64,000 nt of DNA from Nostoc sp. C052 (GTDB lineage: Bacteria; Cyanobacteriota; Cyanobacteriia; Cyanobacteriales; Nostocaceae). The DNA is taken from NCBI RefSeq assembly GCF_013393905.1, contig NZ_CP040272.1:1488001-1552000 (forward strand), read 5' to 3'. The position numbers and the translations under genes were made by a program. Below are positions 1 to 10,800 of the stretch, piece after piece (the first letter of the stretch is position 1; the number at the start of each line of letters is the position of its first letter). The notes beneath the pieces are model-generated. The model searched no databases. It was not told where the DNA came from and saw nothing but the letters and a program-made list of their open reading frames with translations.

Positions 1-1742
1 TGCACGGTTACAAGTTGCCAACTAGAATCTTGTGATAGTTCTAAAACCCATTGATGATAATTAAATAAACTTTCTCTATGTCCAACACTGATAAATGTTG
101 TTTTGGTTTCTTGTAACTGTTGATATAAACTCTCTTCATTATTCAAATCTAAAGCACTGGTTGCTTCATCTAATATAGTGAAGCTAGGATGAGTAACTAA
201 TAGTCGTGCGAATGCAAGGCGTTGTTGTTCTCCCAACGAGAGTATATTTTCCCAAGGAACTTCTGTATCAAAACCATCGACTCTACTGAGCAAGTTTTGC
301 AGATTAACTTGTTGTAAAACTGCTTCAAGTTCTCGATCGCTCATTTCACGATTTGTATGGGGATAGAGTAATTGTTCGCGCAGAGTTCCTAAAATTATGT
401 AAGGACGTTGGGGCAAAAATAAGACTTCTTCTAAGGGAGGTCGCACCAGACGACCAGTCCCCGCATTCCACAAACCTGCGATCGCTCTCAACAGAGAACT
501 TTTACCTCGACCACTAGGGCCAACTATCAATAAACCTTCTCCTTTCTGAACAGAAAGTGATAAGTCTTCGACGATCACCTGCTCATAGTTGGGCGTTTGT
601 AAAGTGACATGCTCAAAAGCGAGATGGTTTTCTTCTATTGTTTTAATCGTACTCACTTTTTCGGGTTGCTTAGTCACTTCTTCTAAAGCATCCGAAAATT
701 CAGCTAGACGCTCAGTGTAGCTAGAAAATCGTCCAGAAGTCGCAAATTCATTTATTAATTGTCCAAGAGCGCTAGCAAATAAATTACAAGCTAAAGCAGC
801 TTGTCCAAGTTGTCCAAAATCAATTTCATCTCTAATATATAACGGTGCAAGTACTAAAAAGGGGAATATTTGGATAACTGCTTGATATCCTCGACTAAAA
901 ATTTCTTTACCTCTCTCCCAATTAATCTTGCGTTCAGCATTTTTGATAATATTACTAAATCGGCGCTGAATTATATTTGATTCTTGCTTTTCTCCCTGAA
1001 AAAAAGCTATTGATTCGGCGTGATTGCGAACATGAGTTAGTGCATAATTGTAATCAGCTTTAAATTCGAGTTCCTCTTGATTAATTTTATTTAATCCTTG
1101 ATTTAAGTAGACAGCAATAAAATTGCCTACAATCGTATAAGCAAGCAGAATTAAAGCGATTTCTTGGGAAATTACCCAGACAATTATTAAAAAAGTCGTC
1201 ATTTCCAGCACTTTTTCCAGGAAAGTAGCTGAAAAGCTCAAAGCACTACTGGTAATAGGTTCAATTTCTTGGGATAGGCGTTGATCTGGATTATCAACAT
1301 CGGATCTAAAGTTAATTCTATAATAAGCACGATTGCTCAAATATTTATCTAAAATTTGATTGTTTAGCCATTTGTACCAATCAAGAGCGATTTTTTTTCT
1401 GACAAATTTAGAAAATCCTACTAAAAGTGTGACTAAGACAAGCCCAACAATATTGATTGATAAAGTGTTAATGAACTTAGAATAATCTTTTTCTTGAATA
1501 AGAGTATCGACCAAATAGCGACTAACAAAACTATCAAAAGCAGTCATACCGACAAGGGCAATGATTAGTAATATTAGGAGAATCAGCATTCCCCATGAAC
1601 GAATCACGTCTGAGAATGCTCTTTCACCTGCCTTTGTTGGATACCAGTAAGGCCCTGCGATCGCTCTGACATCCTCCCAAAATTGAATAAAACCTGAAAA
1701 AGCATTGGTTGCGGGTTGAGCTTGAACAACTTGGGTTGGCAT
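1..1742 (-). CDS. ABC transporter, fused membrane and ATPase domains (SbmA/YddA type), 3' end cut by window
   Basis: Read from ATG at 1742; no stop codon before the window edge, so the C-terminus is missing. The N-terminal half has several hydrophobic segments (first near residues 50-72, LILLILLIIALVGMTAF) and fits the ABC_membrane_2 family (SbmA/BacA, YddA, peroxisomal ABCD). The ATPase domain follows: Walker A GPSGRGKSS near nt 500, signature LSLGEQQRLAFARLL near 220, Walker B FTILDEATSALD near 165. These are seen directly. It is the last visible gene of the peptide synthetase operon on the same strand, 56 bp after the SDR gene, so export of the peptide product or its precursor is the likely role (inference). 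Cyanopeptolin clusters are known to carry an ABC transporter gene at this end. The family can also import peptides or transport vitamin B12. Confidence 0.88.
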   Translation of the reverse strand, partial: MPTQVVQAQPATNAFSGFIQFWEDVRAIAGPYWYPTKAGERAFSDVIRSWGMLILLILLIIALVGMTAFDSFVSRYLVDTLIQEKDYSKFINTLSINIVGLVLVTLLVGFSKFVRKKIALDWYKWLNNQILDKYLSNRAYYRINFRSDVDNPDQRLSQEIEPITSSALSFSATFLEKVLEMTTFLIIVWVISQEIALILLAYTIVGNFIAVYLNQGLNKINQEELEFKADYNYALTHVRNHAESIAFFQGEKQESNIIQRRFSNIIKNAERKINWERGKEIFSRGYQAVIQIFPFLVLAPLYIRDEIDFGQLGQAALACNLFASALGQLINEFATSGRFSSYTERLAEFSDALEEVTKQPEKVSTIKTIEENHLAFEHVTLQTPNYEQVIVEDLSLSVQKGEGLLIVGPSGRGKSSLLRAIAGLWNAGTGRLVRPPLEEVLFLPQRPYIILGTLREQLLYPHTNREMSDRELEAVLQQVNLQNLLSRVDGFDTEVPWENILSLGEQQRLAFARLLVTHPSFTILDEATSALDLNNEESLYQQLQETKTTFISVGHRESLFNYHQWVLELSQDSSWQLVTV

Positions 1743-1798
1743 ATTTTAGAAATAAACTGAAATTTTTATCCGTCTAGCTAAACCAATTAGTATTGTGA

Positions 1799-2536
1799 TT
1801 ACAGTAAGAGAACTCCACCATCCACAGGCAAAATCACCCCTGTGATATAGGGATTCGTGAGCAAACTTAATATTGCTTGGGCCACTTCTTCTGGTTTTCC
1901 AAGATGTTGTACAGGCAATGCAGTTTCAGCCCACTTTGTCAAGTCCGATCGTTCCGACTCACTTTGATGGCTCAATACACTTGTATCCTCCACTAATCCA
2001 GGGGCAATGACGTTGACTCGAATTGGTGCGAGTTCTAACGCCAGCGATCGCCCAAACACCGCGACGGCAGCATTGGCGGCTGATACCACTGAAATACCAC
2101 CCAGTTTTGAAGTTTTGAAGATAGAGACACTGGAAGTTAGGGTAATCGAGCCGTCAGCCGCGATATTTTTCAGCGATGCACGGACAGCAAAAAACGCTCT
2201 CCAGAATTTCTCTAGTGCGCCTTGAGCCGTTTCTATTGTCATCTCAGAAAAAAGCGATCGCGGCAGATTTCTGTCTCCCACAGATGTGACAACTAAATGA
2301 TCGAAGTTTCCGACTTTCTCAAATAGAGCATTGACTGAATCCTCATTCAAAATATCAACTGCGATCGCTGCAATCTCTCCAGAAAGCGGCTCTATTGCTT
2401 GGTTCAACTTGTCTTGTGAGGGAGTTGATATCACCACCGATGCCCCTAGTTCTGCTGTTGCTTTAGCGATCGCCAGATCAAGCCCTGAGCTTTCGCCAAT
2501 AATCACCACTTTCTTACCTGATAGCGACTTAACCAT
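1799..2536 (-). CDS. SDR-family protein without the usual YxxxK catalytic pair
   Basis: 245 residues. A Rossmann start (KVVIIGESSGLDLAIA, residues 9-24) and the SDR core are clear, including VNVIAPGLV and the C-terminal DGGVLLL. At the active site the sequence is ISVVSAANAAV, so the expected Tyr is Val and the expected Lys is Asn. The SDR subfamily represented by PRK07041 also lacks YxxxK, so this is probably a family trait and not decay. The start is supported by GAGG seven bases before ATG. It lies between the methyltransferase and transporter genes of the peptide cluster. From memory, the anabaenopeptilide cluster has a reductase-like gene (apdF) in the same place. A role in making or tailoring the Ahp residue is possible, but the sequence does not prove it. 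Confidence 0.85.
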   Translation of the reverse strand: MVKSLSGKKVVIIGESSGLDLAIAKATAELGASVVISTPSQDKLNQAIEPLSGEIAAIAVDILNEDSVNALFEKVGNFDHLVVTSVGDRNLPRSLFSEMTIETAQGALEKFWRAFFAVRASLKNIAADGSITLTSSVSIFKTSKLGGISVVSAANAAVAVFGRSLALELAPIRVNVIAPGLVEDTSVLSHQSESERSDLTKWAETALPVQHLGKPEEVAQAILSLLTNPYITGVILPVDGGVLLL

Positions 2537-2578
2537 TGTTTTGCCTCGTGAAGTATGAAATATATATCAACAGATTTT

Positions 2579-2650
2579 AAATTTTTGATTTTGGATTTAA
2601 GATTCAAAATTTAAACGCGAGAATTAATTCAAAATCTAAAATCAAAAATT
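2579..2650. repeat. A/T-rich imperfect inverted repeat between methyltransferase and SDR genes
   Basis: The left arm (about 2579-2600, TTTTTGATTTTGGATTT) and right arm (about 2629-2650, AAAATCTAAAATCAAAAATT) pair with a few mismatches. The right arm overlaps the stop codon of the methyltransferase gene. The words resemble the CCAAAATC repeats that are scattered in Nostoc genomes and that also occur inside the NRPS gene here. It could act as a processing or attenuating hairpin in the operon message; there is no T-run on the operon strand. Confidence 0.5.
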
Positions 2651-3469
2651 GTGTGATGGTACTTTTGTCGGCTTCTTGGCTGAAACCAAAAAATAATCTA
2701 TCGATGAAGAATCTAGCAAGCCATCTATGCCAACCACGTTTGTCTGATAGATTTGTTCATCAATCTTTCCGGCTTTAAATTCCTCTTCAATCGAAGATTT
2801 TAAATATCGATAGTGTTTGAGCCAGCATTCATCAGTCACGCCCACAAATTCTACCTGCTGGAATCCTACTTGTTGATAAAGATTTTTATACTCCTGAATA
2901 TCTCTGACATTATTACTTTCAGGAATAATCCAATCACCGAAATGCTGTGTATTTTCAAAGATGATATCAGAGAGGATCAGATTGCCTCCTGGCTTCAATA
3001 CTCGCCAAGCTTCTTTGAGAAACTTTGCTCTTGTATCAAAGTAGAAAGCTGCCTCAACACAGATAATGTTATCAAACAAATCATCTTCAAATTCCATCTG
3101 CACAGCATCCATACAAATGAATTTGCAACCTGGGGCATTAACTGTACTTCTTTCGATTTGTCTGGCAGAAATATTAATGCCTAGAACGTCAGCAGGCGAG
3201 TAATATTTGAGTAGATAACTAGTAGTTGCTCCTAAACCACAGCCAACATCAAGGATATTTCCCTGCTTTTCTGGAATAAAGTCTAAAAGCTTTTCCATCA
3301 AATTAAAACAGGCTTCCTCTTGATTATGAGTCTCTGATTGCCAATAGCCAACATTGAAAAACTCTTTTTGACCGTAGAACTCTCTAATCGGAGGATTTAG
3401 AATTAAACTGTCAAACTTACTGATATATTCGCTTCTATCCATTTTTAATCTGATGTTTTTATTAGTCAT
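2642..3469 (-). CDS. Class I SAM-dependent methyltransferase (ApdE-like position)
   Basis: 275 residues. Motif I is ILDVGCGLGATTSYLL near residues 70-85, followed by the acidic/ribose-binding region and a post-I region (NIICVEAAFYFDTRAKFLKEAWRVLKPGGNLILSD) typical of Methyltransf_11/25 small-molecule methyltransferases (UbiE/RebM-like). It sits 38 bp after the terminal NRPS gene, in the operon. Anabaenopeptilide clusters carry a free-standing methyltransferase gene (apdE) in this position. The substrate is not readable from the sequence; O-methylation of the finished peptide or its hydroxy-acid cap is a reasonable guess. The start is not certain: no strong ribosome-binding site precedes ATG at 3469, and a second ATG lies 9 codons in (MDRSEYISK). 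Confidence 0.85.
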   Translation of the reverse strand: MTNKNIRLKMDRSEYISKFDSLILNPPIREFYGQKEFFNVGYWQSETHNQEEACFNLMEKLLDFIPEKQGNILDVGCGLGATTSYLLKYYSPADVLGINISARQIERSTVNAPGCKFICMDAVQMEFEDDLFDNIICVEAAFYFDTRAKFLKEAWRVLKPGGNLILSDIIFENTQHFGDWIIPESNNVRDIQEYKNLYQQVGFQQVEFVGVTDECWLKHYRYLKSSIEEEFKAGKIDEQIYQTNVVGIDGLLDSSSIDYFLVSAKKPTKVPSHNF

Positions 3470-3507
3470 TGATCATTGCTCATTGCGAAAGAGGAGACAG
3501 GAGTTTT

Positions 3508-6500
3508 TTAATTTTTAATTGATTTCTCCCGCACTTTTTCGATGCAAACTTTCAACTCTTCGGCTAAAACTTGGACATGAGGTTCAGCCATAATCGTAAT
3601 ATGGTTGCCTAATACAAAATGGATATCTACTGGTTCCTTAGAAAAATTGCTCCAGCCTAAGTCTGAATCCTGAAAACTTGCATCATATAACTCACTATCA
3701 GGGTTTTCTGGAAGATCCTCGTTACCGCGTAAAAGTGTAATTTGCTCTGGATAAATCTGTTGTGGTACATAATCAACTAGACATAGACAGCTAGCTTTAT
3801 AAGCTTGTACCATATTTTTAAGCTGCGTAGTTTCAGCATTTGGAGGCATCATATTAACCGTTTTTAAATGCTGTAAAACGTATTTTAGTCGCTCCTCCAC
3901 AGCCAAAGATTGGAGGGTATCATAAGAAAGATCGATATTCTTTTCCAAAAAAACTTCTACTCCCTTGATTACCTCAGCTAGCCACCTAGCATCATCCCAA
4001 TTAATATAATCAATCAGCATCAGCTTATCTTTATAAGTTGGCGCTGAAGCATCAATCACGACAAGTAGAGCTACCTTATACCCCTGATTAACCAACTGCT
4101 GGGCCATTTCAAAAGCTACGTTACCTCCATAAGAATGCCCTCCCAAAAAGTATGGCCCTTGCGGTTGAACAACTTGCATTGCTTTAATGTAATTACTAGC
4201 AATATCCTCAATTCGGGTAACTGGCTCTGATTCTCCAAATAGATATAGCTCATTTTGAAAACTATATAATGGTTGGTCTGCTCCTAAATGACGCCCTAAA
4301 TGATAGAAATAGAAAGGTTTGCCACCGGCTCCGGGAACACAGAAGAAAGGTAAGTTTGAACCATAAGGTTGAATTGCTACCAAACAAGATGAACTCGAAT
4401 AATCTGAGTCTTTCTGTACAATTGTTGCCAATTGTTCAATAGTTGGATTTTGAAAAAGAGTGATTAAAGGAATATCTTTACCAAAGTGCTGCTTAATTTG
4501 AGACATTACATAGGAAGCTAAAAGGGAATGACCACCAAGATCAAAAAAGTTATCTTGTACTCCTACCTTGTCAACCTTAAGAATCTTTGACCAGATTTGT
4601 ACGAGTTGCAGTTCTAATTGGTTACGAGGTTCAACAAATTTGTCTGAGTTACTGGTGTTAGAAGGTGCTTTCAAGGCGCGACGGTCTACTTTACCATTAG
4701 GTGTTAGTGGCAAGGAATCCAACATCACAAAAGCATAAGGAACCATGTATGCAGGTAGTTTATTGCTAAGAAACTGGCGCAGAACGCTTACTGTGGGTTT
4801 CACCTCTTTTTGCGGCACTATGTATGCGACTAACTGCTTTTCACCTGGGATATCTTCGCGGGCAATGACGCAAGATACTTGCACATCATCATGTTGGCTC
4901 AGAACGGCTTCAATTTCTCCCAACTCGATGCGGAAGCCGCGTATTTTCACCTGATTGTCGATGCGTCCTAAGTATTCTATATTGCCATCAGGTAAATAGC
5001 GTGCTAAATCCCCAGTTTTATAAAGTCGGGGACTGGGGACTGGGAAGAATTTCTGCCCCTCTGTTCCCCTGCCTTGAGCGAAGGGATTAGAAATGAATTT
5101 CTTATTAGTCAACTCTGGACGGTTGAGATAGCCTCGTGCTAATCCTGCACCACCAATATACAGTTCTCCTGGCATACCCATAGGAACCGGTTGCAGATAT
5201 TTGTCTAAGATGTAGGTTTGCGTGTTGGCGATCGTTCGACCAATAGGAATTGACTCTATAGTTGCGTCAATCTGTCTAGGGATAGGGTGACAACAAGTAA
5301 AAGTTGTGCCTTCTGTTGGCCCATACCCATTAATGATTTGCGTAAATGGCAGAGTTTCTAAAGCTCTCTGAACGTGAGCAACCGAAAGTGCTTCCCCACC
5401 AATTAGTAGCTGTTCAATTCCTGATAAGGCTTGTGGGTCATCATCAATTATGGAGTTAAATAAAGCAGCCGTTAGCCATAAAATATTAATCCCATGTTTG
5501 TAGATTTCATGCCTGAGACTTTTAGCAGTAGGAATACTTTCGGGGAAAAGAACGCATCTGCCACCATGCAACAAAGCTCCCCAAATCTCGAACGTGGAAG
5601 CATCAAAAGAAATTGGGGCTATCTGTAGAAATCTTTGGGTTGCATCAAGATGAACGTAATTCACTCCAAACAAAAGACGATTAACGCCACGGTGAATAAC
5701 TTCAACTCCTTTAGGCTGACCAGTTGAACCAGAGGTATAAATTACATAAGCCAAATTAGTTGCTTGCACATCAGCAATCGCATTATCCTGATTTGATTGA
5801 GCAATCAACTGCCAGTCAGTATCTAAATAAACAAGCTGTGCTTGATGCTGTGGAAGCTTTTCAGCGAGTTGCTGCTGGGTCAATATGACTGAAACTTGAG
5901 CATCTTGGAGCATAAAGCTTAAACGCTCAGTCGGATACTCTGGGTCAAGTGGCAGATATGCCCCACCCGCCTTGAGAATTCCCAGTAGGCCCACAATCAT
6001 TAAAGGCGATCGCTCTACACATAACCCAACTAGTACATCTGCTCCCACACCCAAGGATTGCAAGTAATGCGCCAACTGGTTAGCGCGACTATTCAACTCA
6101 CCATAAGTTAGTTGTTGATTTACTCTGCGAGAAGCATCGCTGCGCTCGTCTACAAATACCACTGCCACGGCATCGGGTGTACGCTTTACCTGTTCCTCAA
6201 ACAACTGATGAATACACAAATCATAAGGATAATCGACTTGAGTATTGTTCCACTCCACCAACAATTGATGACGTTCTGCTTGATTCAACAGTGTTAATTC
6301 CGAAATTCGCGCTTTGGGATTAGCGACAATTGCTTTGAGTAAAGTTTGAAAATGTTGGCCGATGCGAGTAATTGTAGTGGCATCAAATAAATCAGTGTTA
6401 TAACACCAAACGCCCTCCAAACCTCCTGGAACTTCCCAGTAGTTTACTTCCAGGTCAAATCTGACTTTTACATCAAGTGGTAACGGCACATTCTGAATAG

Positions 6501-7824
6501 TTAAACCTGGCAAATTAGCAGCAGATTGTGGAGCATTCTGGAGGGAAAACATCACCTGTACCAGAGGATTACGACTCAAATCTCGGTCTGGCTGTAATTT
6601 TTCTACCAACATCTCAAAGGGCAAGTCCTGATGAGAGTATGCTGATAATGTGGTTTGCCGCACTTGCGCTAAAAAGTCTGCAAAACTGGGATTTCCAGAA
6701 AGATCACCCCTTAATGCTAGGGTATTCGCAAAAAATCCCATCAGCTGCTCGATGGCGGGACTGTTACGATTAGCGATCGGGGAGCCAACAACAATATCTG
6801 ACTGACCACTGTAACGAGAGAGTAAGACCAAAAAAGCTGCCAGTAGGGTCATAAACAGGGTTGTGTCTGACTCCTGGCTCAATTGTTTCAGGCGTTGCGT
6901 GAGGTCGCGATCCAGTTGAAAACACTCAACTCCACCCTGGAAGGTCTGAACTGGGGAACGTTGTCGATCTGTAGGTAGTTCTAGTACACCAGGCGCACCC
7001 ACTAACTGTTTTTGCCAGTAATTGAGTTGGCGATCGAGGACTTCGCCAGTTAGCCATTGGCGTTGCCAAACTGCAAAGTCGGCGTACTGGATGGGTAATT
7101 CAGCTAGTGGGTTGGGTAATCCTTGGCTGAAAGCTTTGTATAGTTGAGATAATTCTTGGAAAAAGATGTTCAAAGACCAACCATCGTAGATGATGTGGTG
7201 CATCTTCAACAGCAGTACATACTCCTGGTTACTCAGTTGCAGTAGGGTGAATTGCACTAATGGCCCAACAGCTAGATCGAAGGGTGCGGATGCAACAGAC
7301 TTCGCTATTTGTCGAATTTGCTCAGTTTGTTCTTCAATGGATAACCCCTGCAAATCATGGATTGGCAAAGTTAAGGCAGTGTTTGGGGCAATTCGCTGGA
7401 TTGGTTTTCCGTCTACCGTAGGGAAAGTGGTTCTTAAGACCTCGTGGCGGCGAATAAGTTCACTGAGGCTCTGTTCTAATGCAACTATATTGGGTGAACC
7501 ATCTAGCCGCAAAGCCTCCAGCATATTGTAAGCAGTACTATCGGGTGATATCTGGTGGATAAACCAGAGTCGTTGTTGGGCAAAAGATAGCGGTAGCTCA
7601 CCATCGCGTGGTACGGGTTGAATTGACAACTGCTCGGAGGTTTTAAGCTGCTTTGCCTCTTGTAATAATAAAATCAGGTCTGTTTTACGTTGGGCGATTT
7701 CCTGGCGTAGCGTTGGAGTTAACGCCCCTTCCGGTGCCTGACAGCGCAAGCGATCGCCATCAGTTTCTAAGTTAATCCTCAAACTTCTTAGTTGATAAAG
7801 GAATTCAAATGTGCTGCTAGTCAT
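3508..7824 (-). CDS. Terminal NRPS module: docking-C-A(Val)-PCP-TE
   Basis: About 1,438 residues. Order: TubC-like N-terminal docking domain (1-55), condensation domain (about 75-515, HHIIYDGWS), adenylation domain (about 535-1055; YTSGSTGQPKG, NGYGPTEGTT, GRIDNQVKIRGFRIELGEIE, NGKVDRR), carrier (DNFFDLGGHSLLA, near 1095) and type I thioesterase (about 1165-1435, GGHSYGGNVAFEM). Aligning by eye to the GrsA pocket gives D-A-F-W-L-G-G-T-F-K, a valine code. Valine or isoleucine with a macrolactonising TE is the known last module of cyanopeptolin synthetases. I chose ATG at 7824, with GGAG 8 bases upstream and 2 bases after the stop of the large NRPS. A TTG at 7830 would overlap that stop. A-domain loops carry repeat-derived insertions (near 5026-5086 and 6119-6160). 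Confidence 0.95.
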   Translation of the reverse strand: MTSSTFEFLYQLRSLRINLETDGDRLRCQAPEGALTPTLRQEIAQRKTDLILLLQEAKQLKTSEQLSIQPVPRDGELPLSFAQQRLWFIHQISPDSTAYNMLEALRLDGSPNIVALEQSLSELIRRHEVLRTTFPTVDGKPIQRIAPNTALTLPIHDLQGLSIEEQTEQIRQIAKSVASAPFDLAVGPLVQFTLLQLSNQEYVLLLKMHHIIYDGWSLNIFFQELSQLYKAFSQGLPNPLAELPIQYADFAVWQRQWLTGEVLDRQLNYWQKQLVGAPGVLELPTDRQRSPVQTFQGGVECFQLDRDLTQRLKQLSQESDTTLFMTLLAAFLVLLSRYSGQSDIVVGSPIANRNSPAIEQLMGFFANTLALRGDLSGNPSFADFLAQVRQTTLSAYSHQDLPFEMLVEKLQPDRDLSRNPLVQVMFSLQNAPQSAANLPGLTIQNVPLPLDVKVRFDLEVNYWEVPGGLEGVWCYNTDLFDATTITRIGQHFQTLLKAIVANPKARISELTLLNQAERHQLLVEWNNTQVDYPYDLCIHQLFEEQVKRTPDAVAVVFVDERSDASRRVNQQLTYGELNSRANQLAHYLQSLGVGADVLVGLCVERSPLMIVGLLGILKAGGAYLPLDPEYPTERLSFMLQDAQVSVILTQQQLAEKLPQHQAQLVYLDTDWQLIAQSNQDNAIADVQATNLAYVIYTSGSTGQPKGVEVIHRGVNRLLFGVNYVHLDATQRFLQIAPISFDASTFEIWGALLHGGRCVLFPESIPTAKSLRHEIYKHGINILWLTAALFNSIIDDDPQALSGIEQLLIGGEALSVAHVQRALETLPFTQIINGYGPTEGTTFTCCHPIPRQIDATIESIPIGRTIANTQTYILDKYLQPVPMGMPGELYIGGAGLARGYLNRPELTNKKFISNPFAQGRGTEGQKFFPVPSPRLYKTGDLARYLPDGNIEYLGRIDNQVKIRGFRIELGEIEAVLSQHDDVQVSCVIAREDIPGEKQLVAYIVPQKEVKPTVSVLRQFLSNKLPAYMVPYAFVMLDSLPLTPNGKVDRRALKAPSNTSNSDKFVEPRNQLELQLVQIWSKILKVDKVGVQDNFFDLGGHSLLASYVMSQIKQHFGKDIPLITLFQNPTIEQLATIVQKDSDYSSSSCLVAIQPYGSNLPFFCVPGAGGKPFYFYHLGRHLGADQPLYSFQNELYLFGESEPVTRIEDIASNYIKAMQVVQPQGPYFLGGHSYGGNVAFEMAQQLVNQGYKVALLVVIDASAPTYKDKLMLIDYINWDDARWLAEVIKGVEVFLEKNIDLSYDTLQSLAVEERLKYVLQHLKTVNMMPPNAETTQLKNMVQAYKASCLCLVDYVPQQIYPEQITLLRGNEDLPENPDSELYDASFQDSDLGWSNFSKEPVDIHFVLGNHITIMAEPHVQVLAEELKVCIEKVREKSIKN

Positions 7825-7826
7825 TC

Positions 7827-10800
7827 TCAAAACTCCACTATTTCGTCACTGACTTCTGTAACCGCTAAATCTTCTGCTGCCCAATCCATGATTTCCACGT
7901 ATGAAGCAATACCAGCTACCGTGGGAAACTCAAACATCTTCTGTACAGATAGGTCAAATCCCAAAGCTGAGTTAATCCGTGAAATTACTTGAGTCGCTAG
8001 CAGGGAATGTCCCCCTAGTTCAAAGAAGTTGTCTTTAACGCCAATGCGTTCCAGTCCCAGGACTTCACCCCAGATTTGCACCAGTTGAGCTTCAACGGGG
8101 GTTCGAGGTGAAACAAAGCCAGTTGAGAGATTTCTGGAGGCTGTATCTAGCATTGGCAGCGCTCGACGATCCACCTTACCATTGGGTGTTAAGGGCAGAG
8201 CATTGAGGAGGACAAAAGCTTGGGGCACCATGTAACTGGGTAGCTTTTGTTGAATAAATTCGCGTACTTGCGGTACTAGCTTTTGGACTAACTTGCCGTG
8301 TAGGGGATTGTTAGTGTAATCAGTCCAAGATTTGGTAGCGTAGTTTACCGCCGTAGGCATCGCTGAATTATCCCAAAAAGCGATTGTTTGGTGGGCTGGC
8401 GTTGAACTATTGCGACAGAATACCACATCGAATGAACCATCCTGACTACTGCTCCACCAACTGAGGTGAACAGTGTAGCCGAGATGCTGCCCCAGTTCCC
8501 AAAACTGCTCTGGATTGATAGTGGTTACTGGCTGTTGTGCTAGTAGTTCTCGCATTTGCCCGACTGTTTCAACATCTGGGGGATTTTCCAACCATTCCCA
8601 AATTTGTAATGCTTGTTGCACCCGTTGATTCGGCACGCGCCTGATGCCCAACAGTTCCGGTTGCTCTTCAACCAGTTGATTTTGAATCTGAGTAAAGGAA
8701 AGTTGGTCTAGTTGCCAATTTAACCAAGGAACTACTGTTGTTTGGACATCAGCACCCAGATGCAGGATGACATCATAGCGGAATTGAGTTAACTCATTTT
8801 GAGAATGACCCCGTTTAGGTTGAATTTCCACCCAACTAATCTGGGGAAAGCGTTGTTTGAGGGCAATGAAAAACCTGGGATCGATGACCAATTCTTCTTC
8901 CCCAGCGATACTTTGGTGTACCTGCTGCTGCCATTGCTCAATACTTCTTGACTCAGAGGCTTGGGATAGCTGCACGGCGGCATGGTATGGCTCCAGTAAC
9001 GGCAAACTGCGGACATCACCGATAAAGATTCTGCCCTTTTTGCTAATTGTTGCAATCGCACCTTCGAGAACTTGCAACAAATACTCAGTACTGGGGAAAT
9101 ATTGCACTACTGAGTTGATAACTACAGTGTCAAATTCTCCTTGGGGGATATCTGTAAAGTTATCCGCCATTTGGTGCAGCAGTCGCACATGTTCTAGACC
9201 TTCAACGGTGCTGCATACTTGCTCAACATGCTTGATCGCAGCGATGGAATAATCACATCCCCAATACTGTTTGCAGTTCTTAGCAATGCGAGATAGCAAC
9301 AATCCTGTTCCGCAACCAATTTCTAAGACTCGTTGCGGTTCAACTGCCAGAATTCGGCTGACCGTATTCTCAACCCACTCCCGCATCTCCCAATCTGGGA
9401 TGGCTTGCCTGGTGTAACTACTGTTCCAACCAGTAATATTGAACGTCAGATCCTCTGTAGGTGCTTGAGGTTGATCGTAAGCTTGTTCATAGAGCCTTTG
9501 CCAGTCAGTCACGTACTCGCTTTGCCATTGAGCAAGCTGCTGGGGTAATACTTGAGTTTTGAAACCAGGCACTAAGTAAGCCACCAAAGTTTGATCCCCA
9601 GATGTATCAACTCTAGTGACAACAACACTCTCCTGTACCAAGGAATGTTGACTCAAAACTGCTTCGATTTCCCCGAGTTCAATGCGGAAGCCGCGTACCT
9701 TAACTTGATTGTCAATGCGTCCTAAGTACTCAATATTACCGTCACTTAAGTAACGCGCCTTATCGCCAGTTTTATAGAGTCGGGGACTGGGAAGAATTTC
9801 TGCTCCCCTGCTTCGACTGAAGGGATTAGGAATGAATTTCTCTTGTGTTAACTCTGGTCGGTTGAGATAACCTCTTGCCAATCCCACGCCACCAATGTGC
9901 AGTTCTCCTGGTACACCAATGGGCACTGGCTGTAAGCGCGAGTCTAAAATGTAGATTTGGGTGTTGTCAATTGGACGACCAATGGAAATTTTTTGGTCAT
10001 CAGGGGTGCATTTGGCGATCGTGGCACAGACACTAGCTTCTGTTGGCCCGTAAGCGTTGAAGAAGTTTCTTCCAGCAGACCATTGCTTCATCAGTTCAAC
10101 TGAACAAGCTTCGCCAGCTACAATCAATGTTTGCAGTGCCGGAAGTTTTTCAACTGGCAGAACGGCTAGGGCTGATGGTGGTAGGGTAACATGGGTAATG
10201 CCGTAATCGCCTAATCGCTCAATTAACGGCGTACCCGGCATGAGAGAATCTTTGGTTCCCAGGTAAAGGGCTGCCCCAGATCCCAGAGTCATCAATATTT
10301 CCGATATACAAGCATCAAAACTAAAGGAGGCAAACTGAAGGACTCGACTTGAATTTTGCAAGCCAAAAGCCTGAATCTGAGCTTGAGCTAGGTTACACAA
10401 TCCGCTATGCTCAACCATCACCCCTTTGGGTTTACCAGTAGAGCCAGAAGTGTAAATCACATTCGCAAGATCAAAAGCTGACGCGACCCCAGTCAGATTA
10501 TCCTGGCTATTTTGGGAAATTTCTGACCATATTTCATCTAAAAAGACTCGGTTTGCTTGGTTTGGCGGTAGTTTCTCAACAAGTCGCTGTTGAGTCAGCA
10601 GTACCCAAACTTGAGTATCCTCTAGCATAAAGCTCAGACGGTCTTGAGGATATTCTGGGTCAAGGGGTACGTAAGCACCACCCGCTTTCAGGATTCCCAG
10701 AAGTCCAATCACCGTTAAGAGCGATCGCTCCACACATAACCCCACTAGTACATCGGTTCCCACACCTAAAGAGCGCAAGTGATGAGCTAATTGGTTAGCG

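Noticed and set aside
2007..2558. Plus-strand reading frames opposite the SDR gene
   Set aside because: Antisense shadows in a clear SDR coding region.
7824..7830. TTG at 7830 as the start of the terminal NRPS
   Set aside because: The GGAG site is only two bases from TTG but eight from ATG 7824, so ATG fits better.
3400..7900. Search for a flavin-dependent halogenase gene in the cluster
   Set aside because: The NRPS genes are adjacent and the whole span is NRPS or methyltransferase coding; no halogenase motifs (GxGxxG with WxWxIP) seen.
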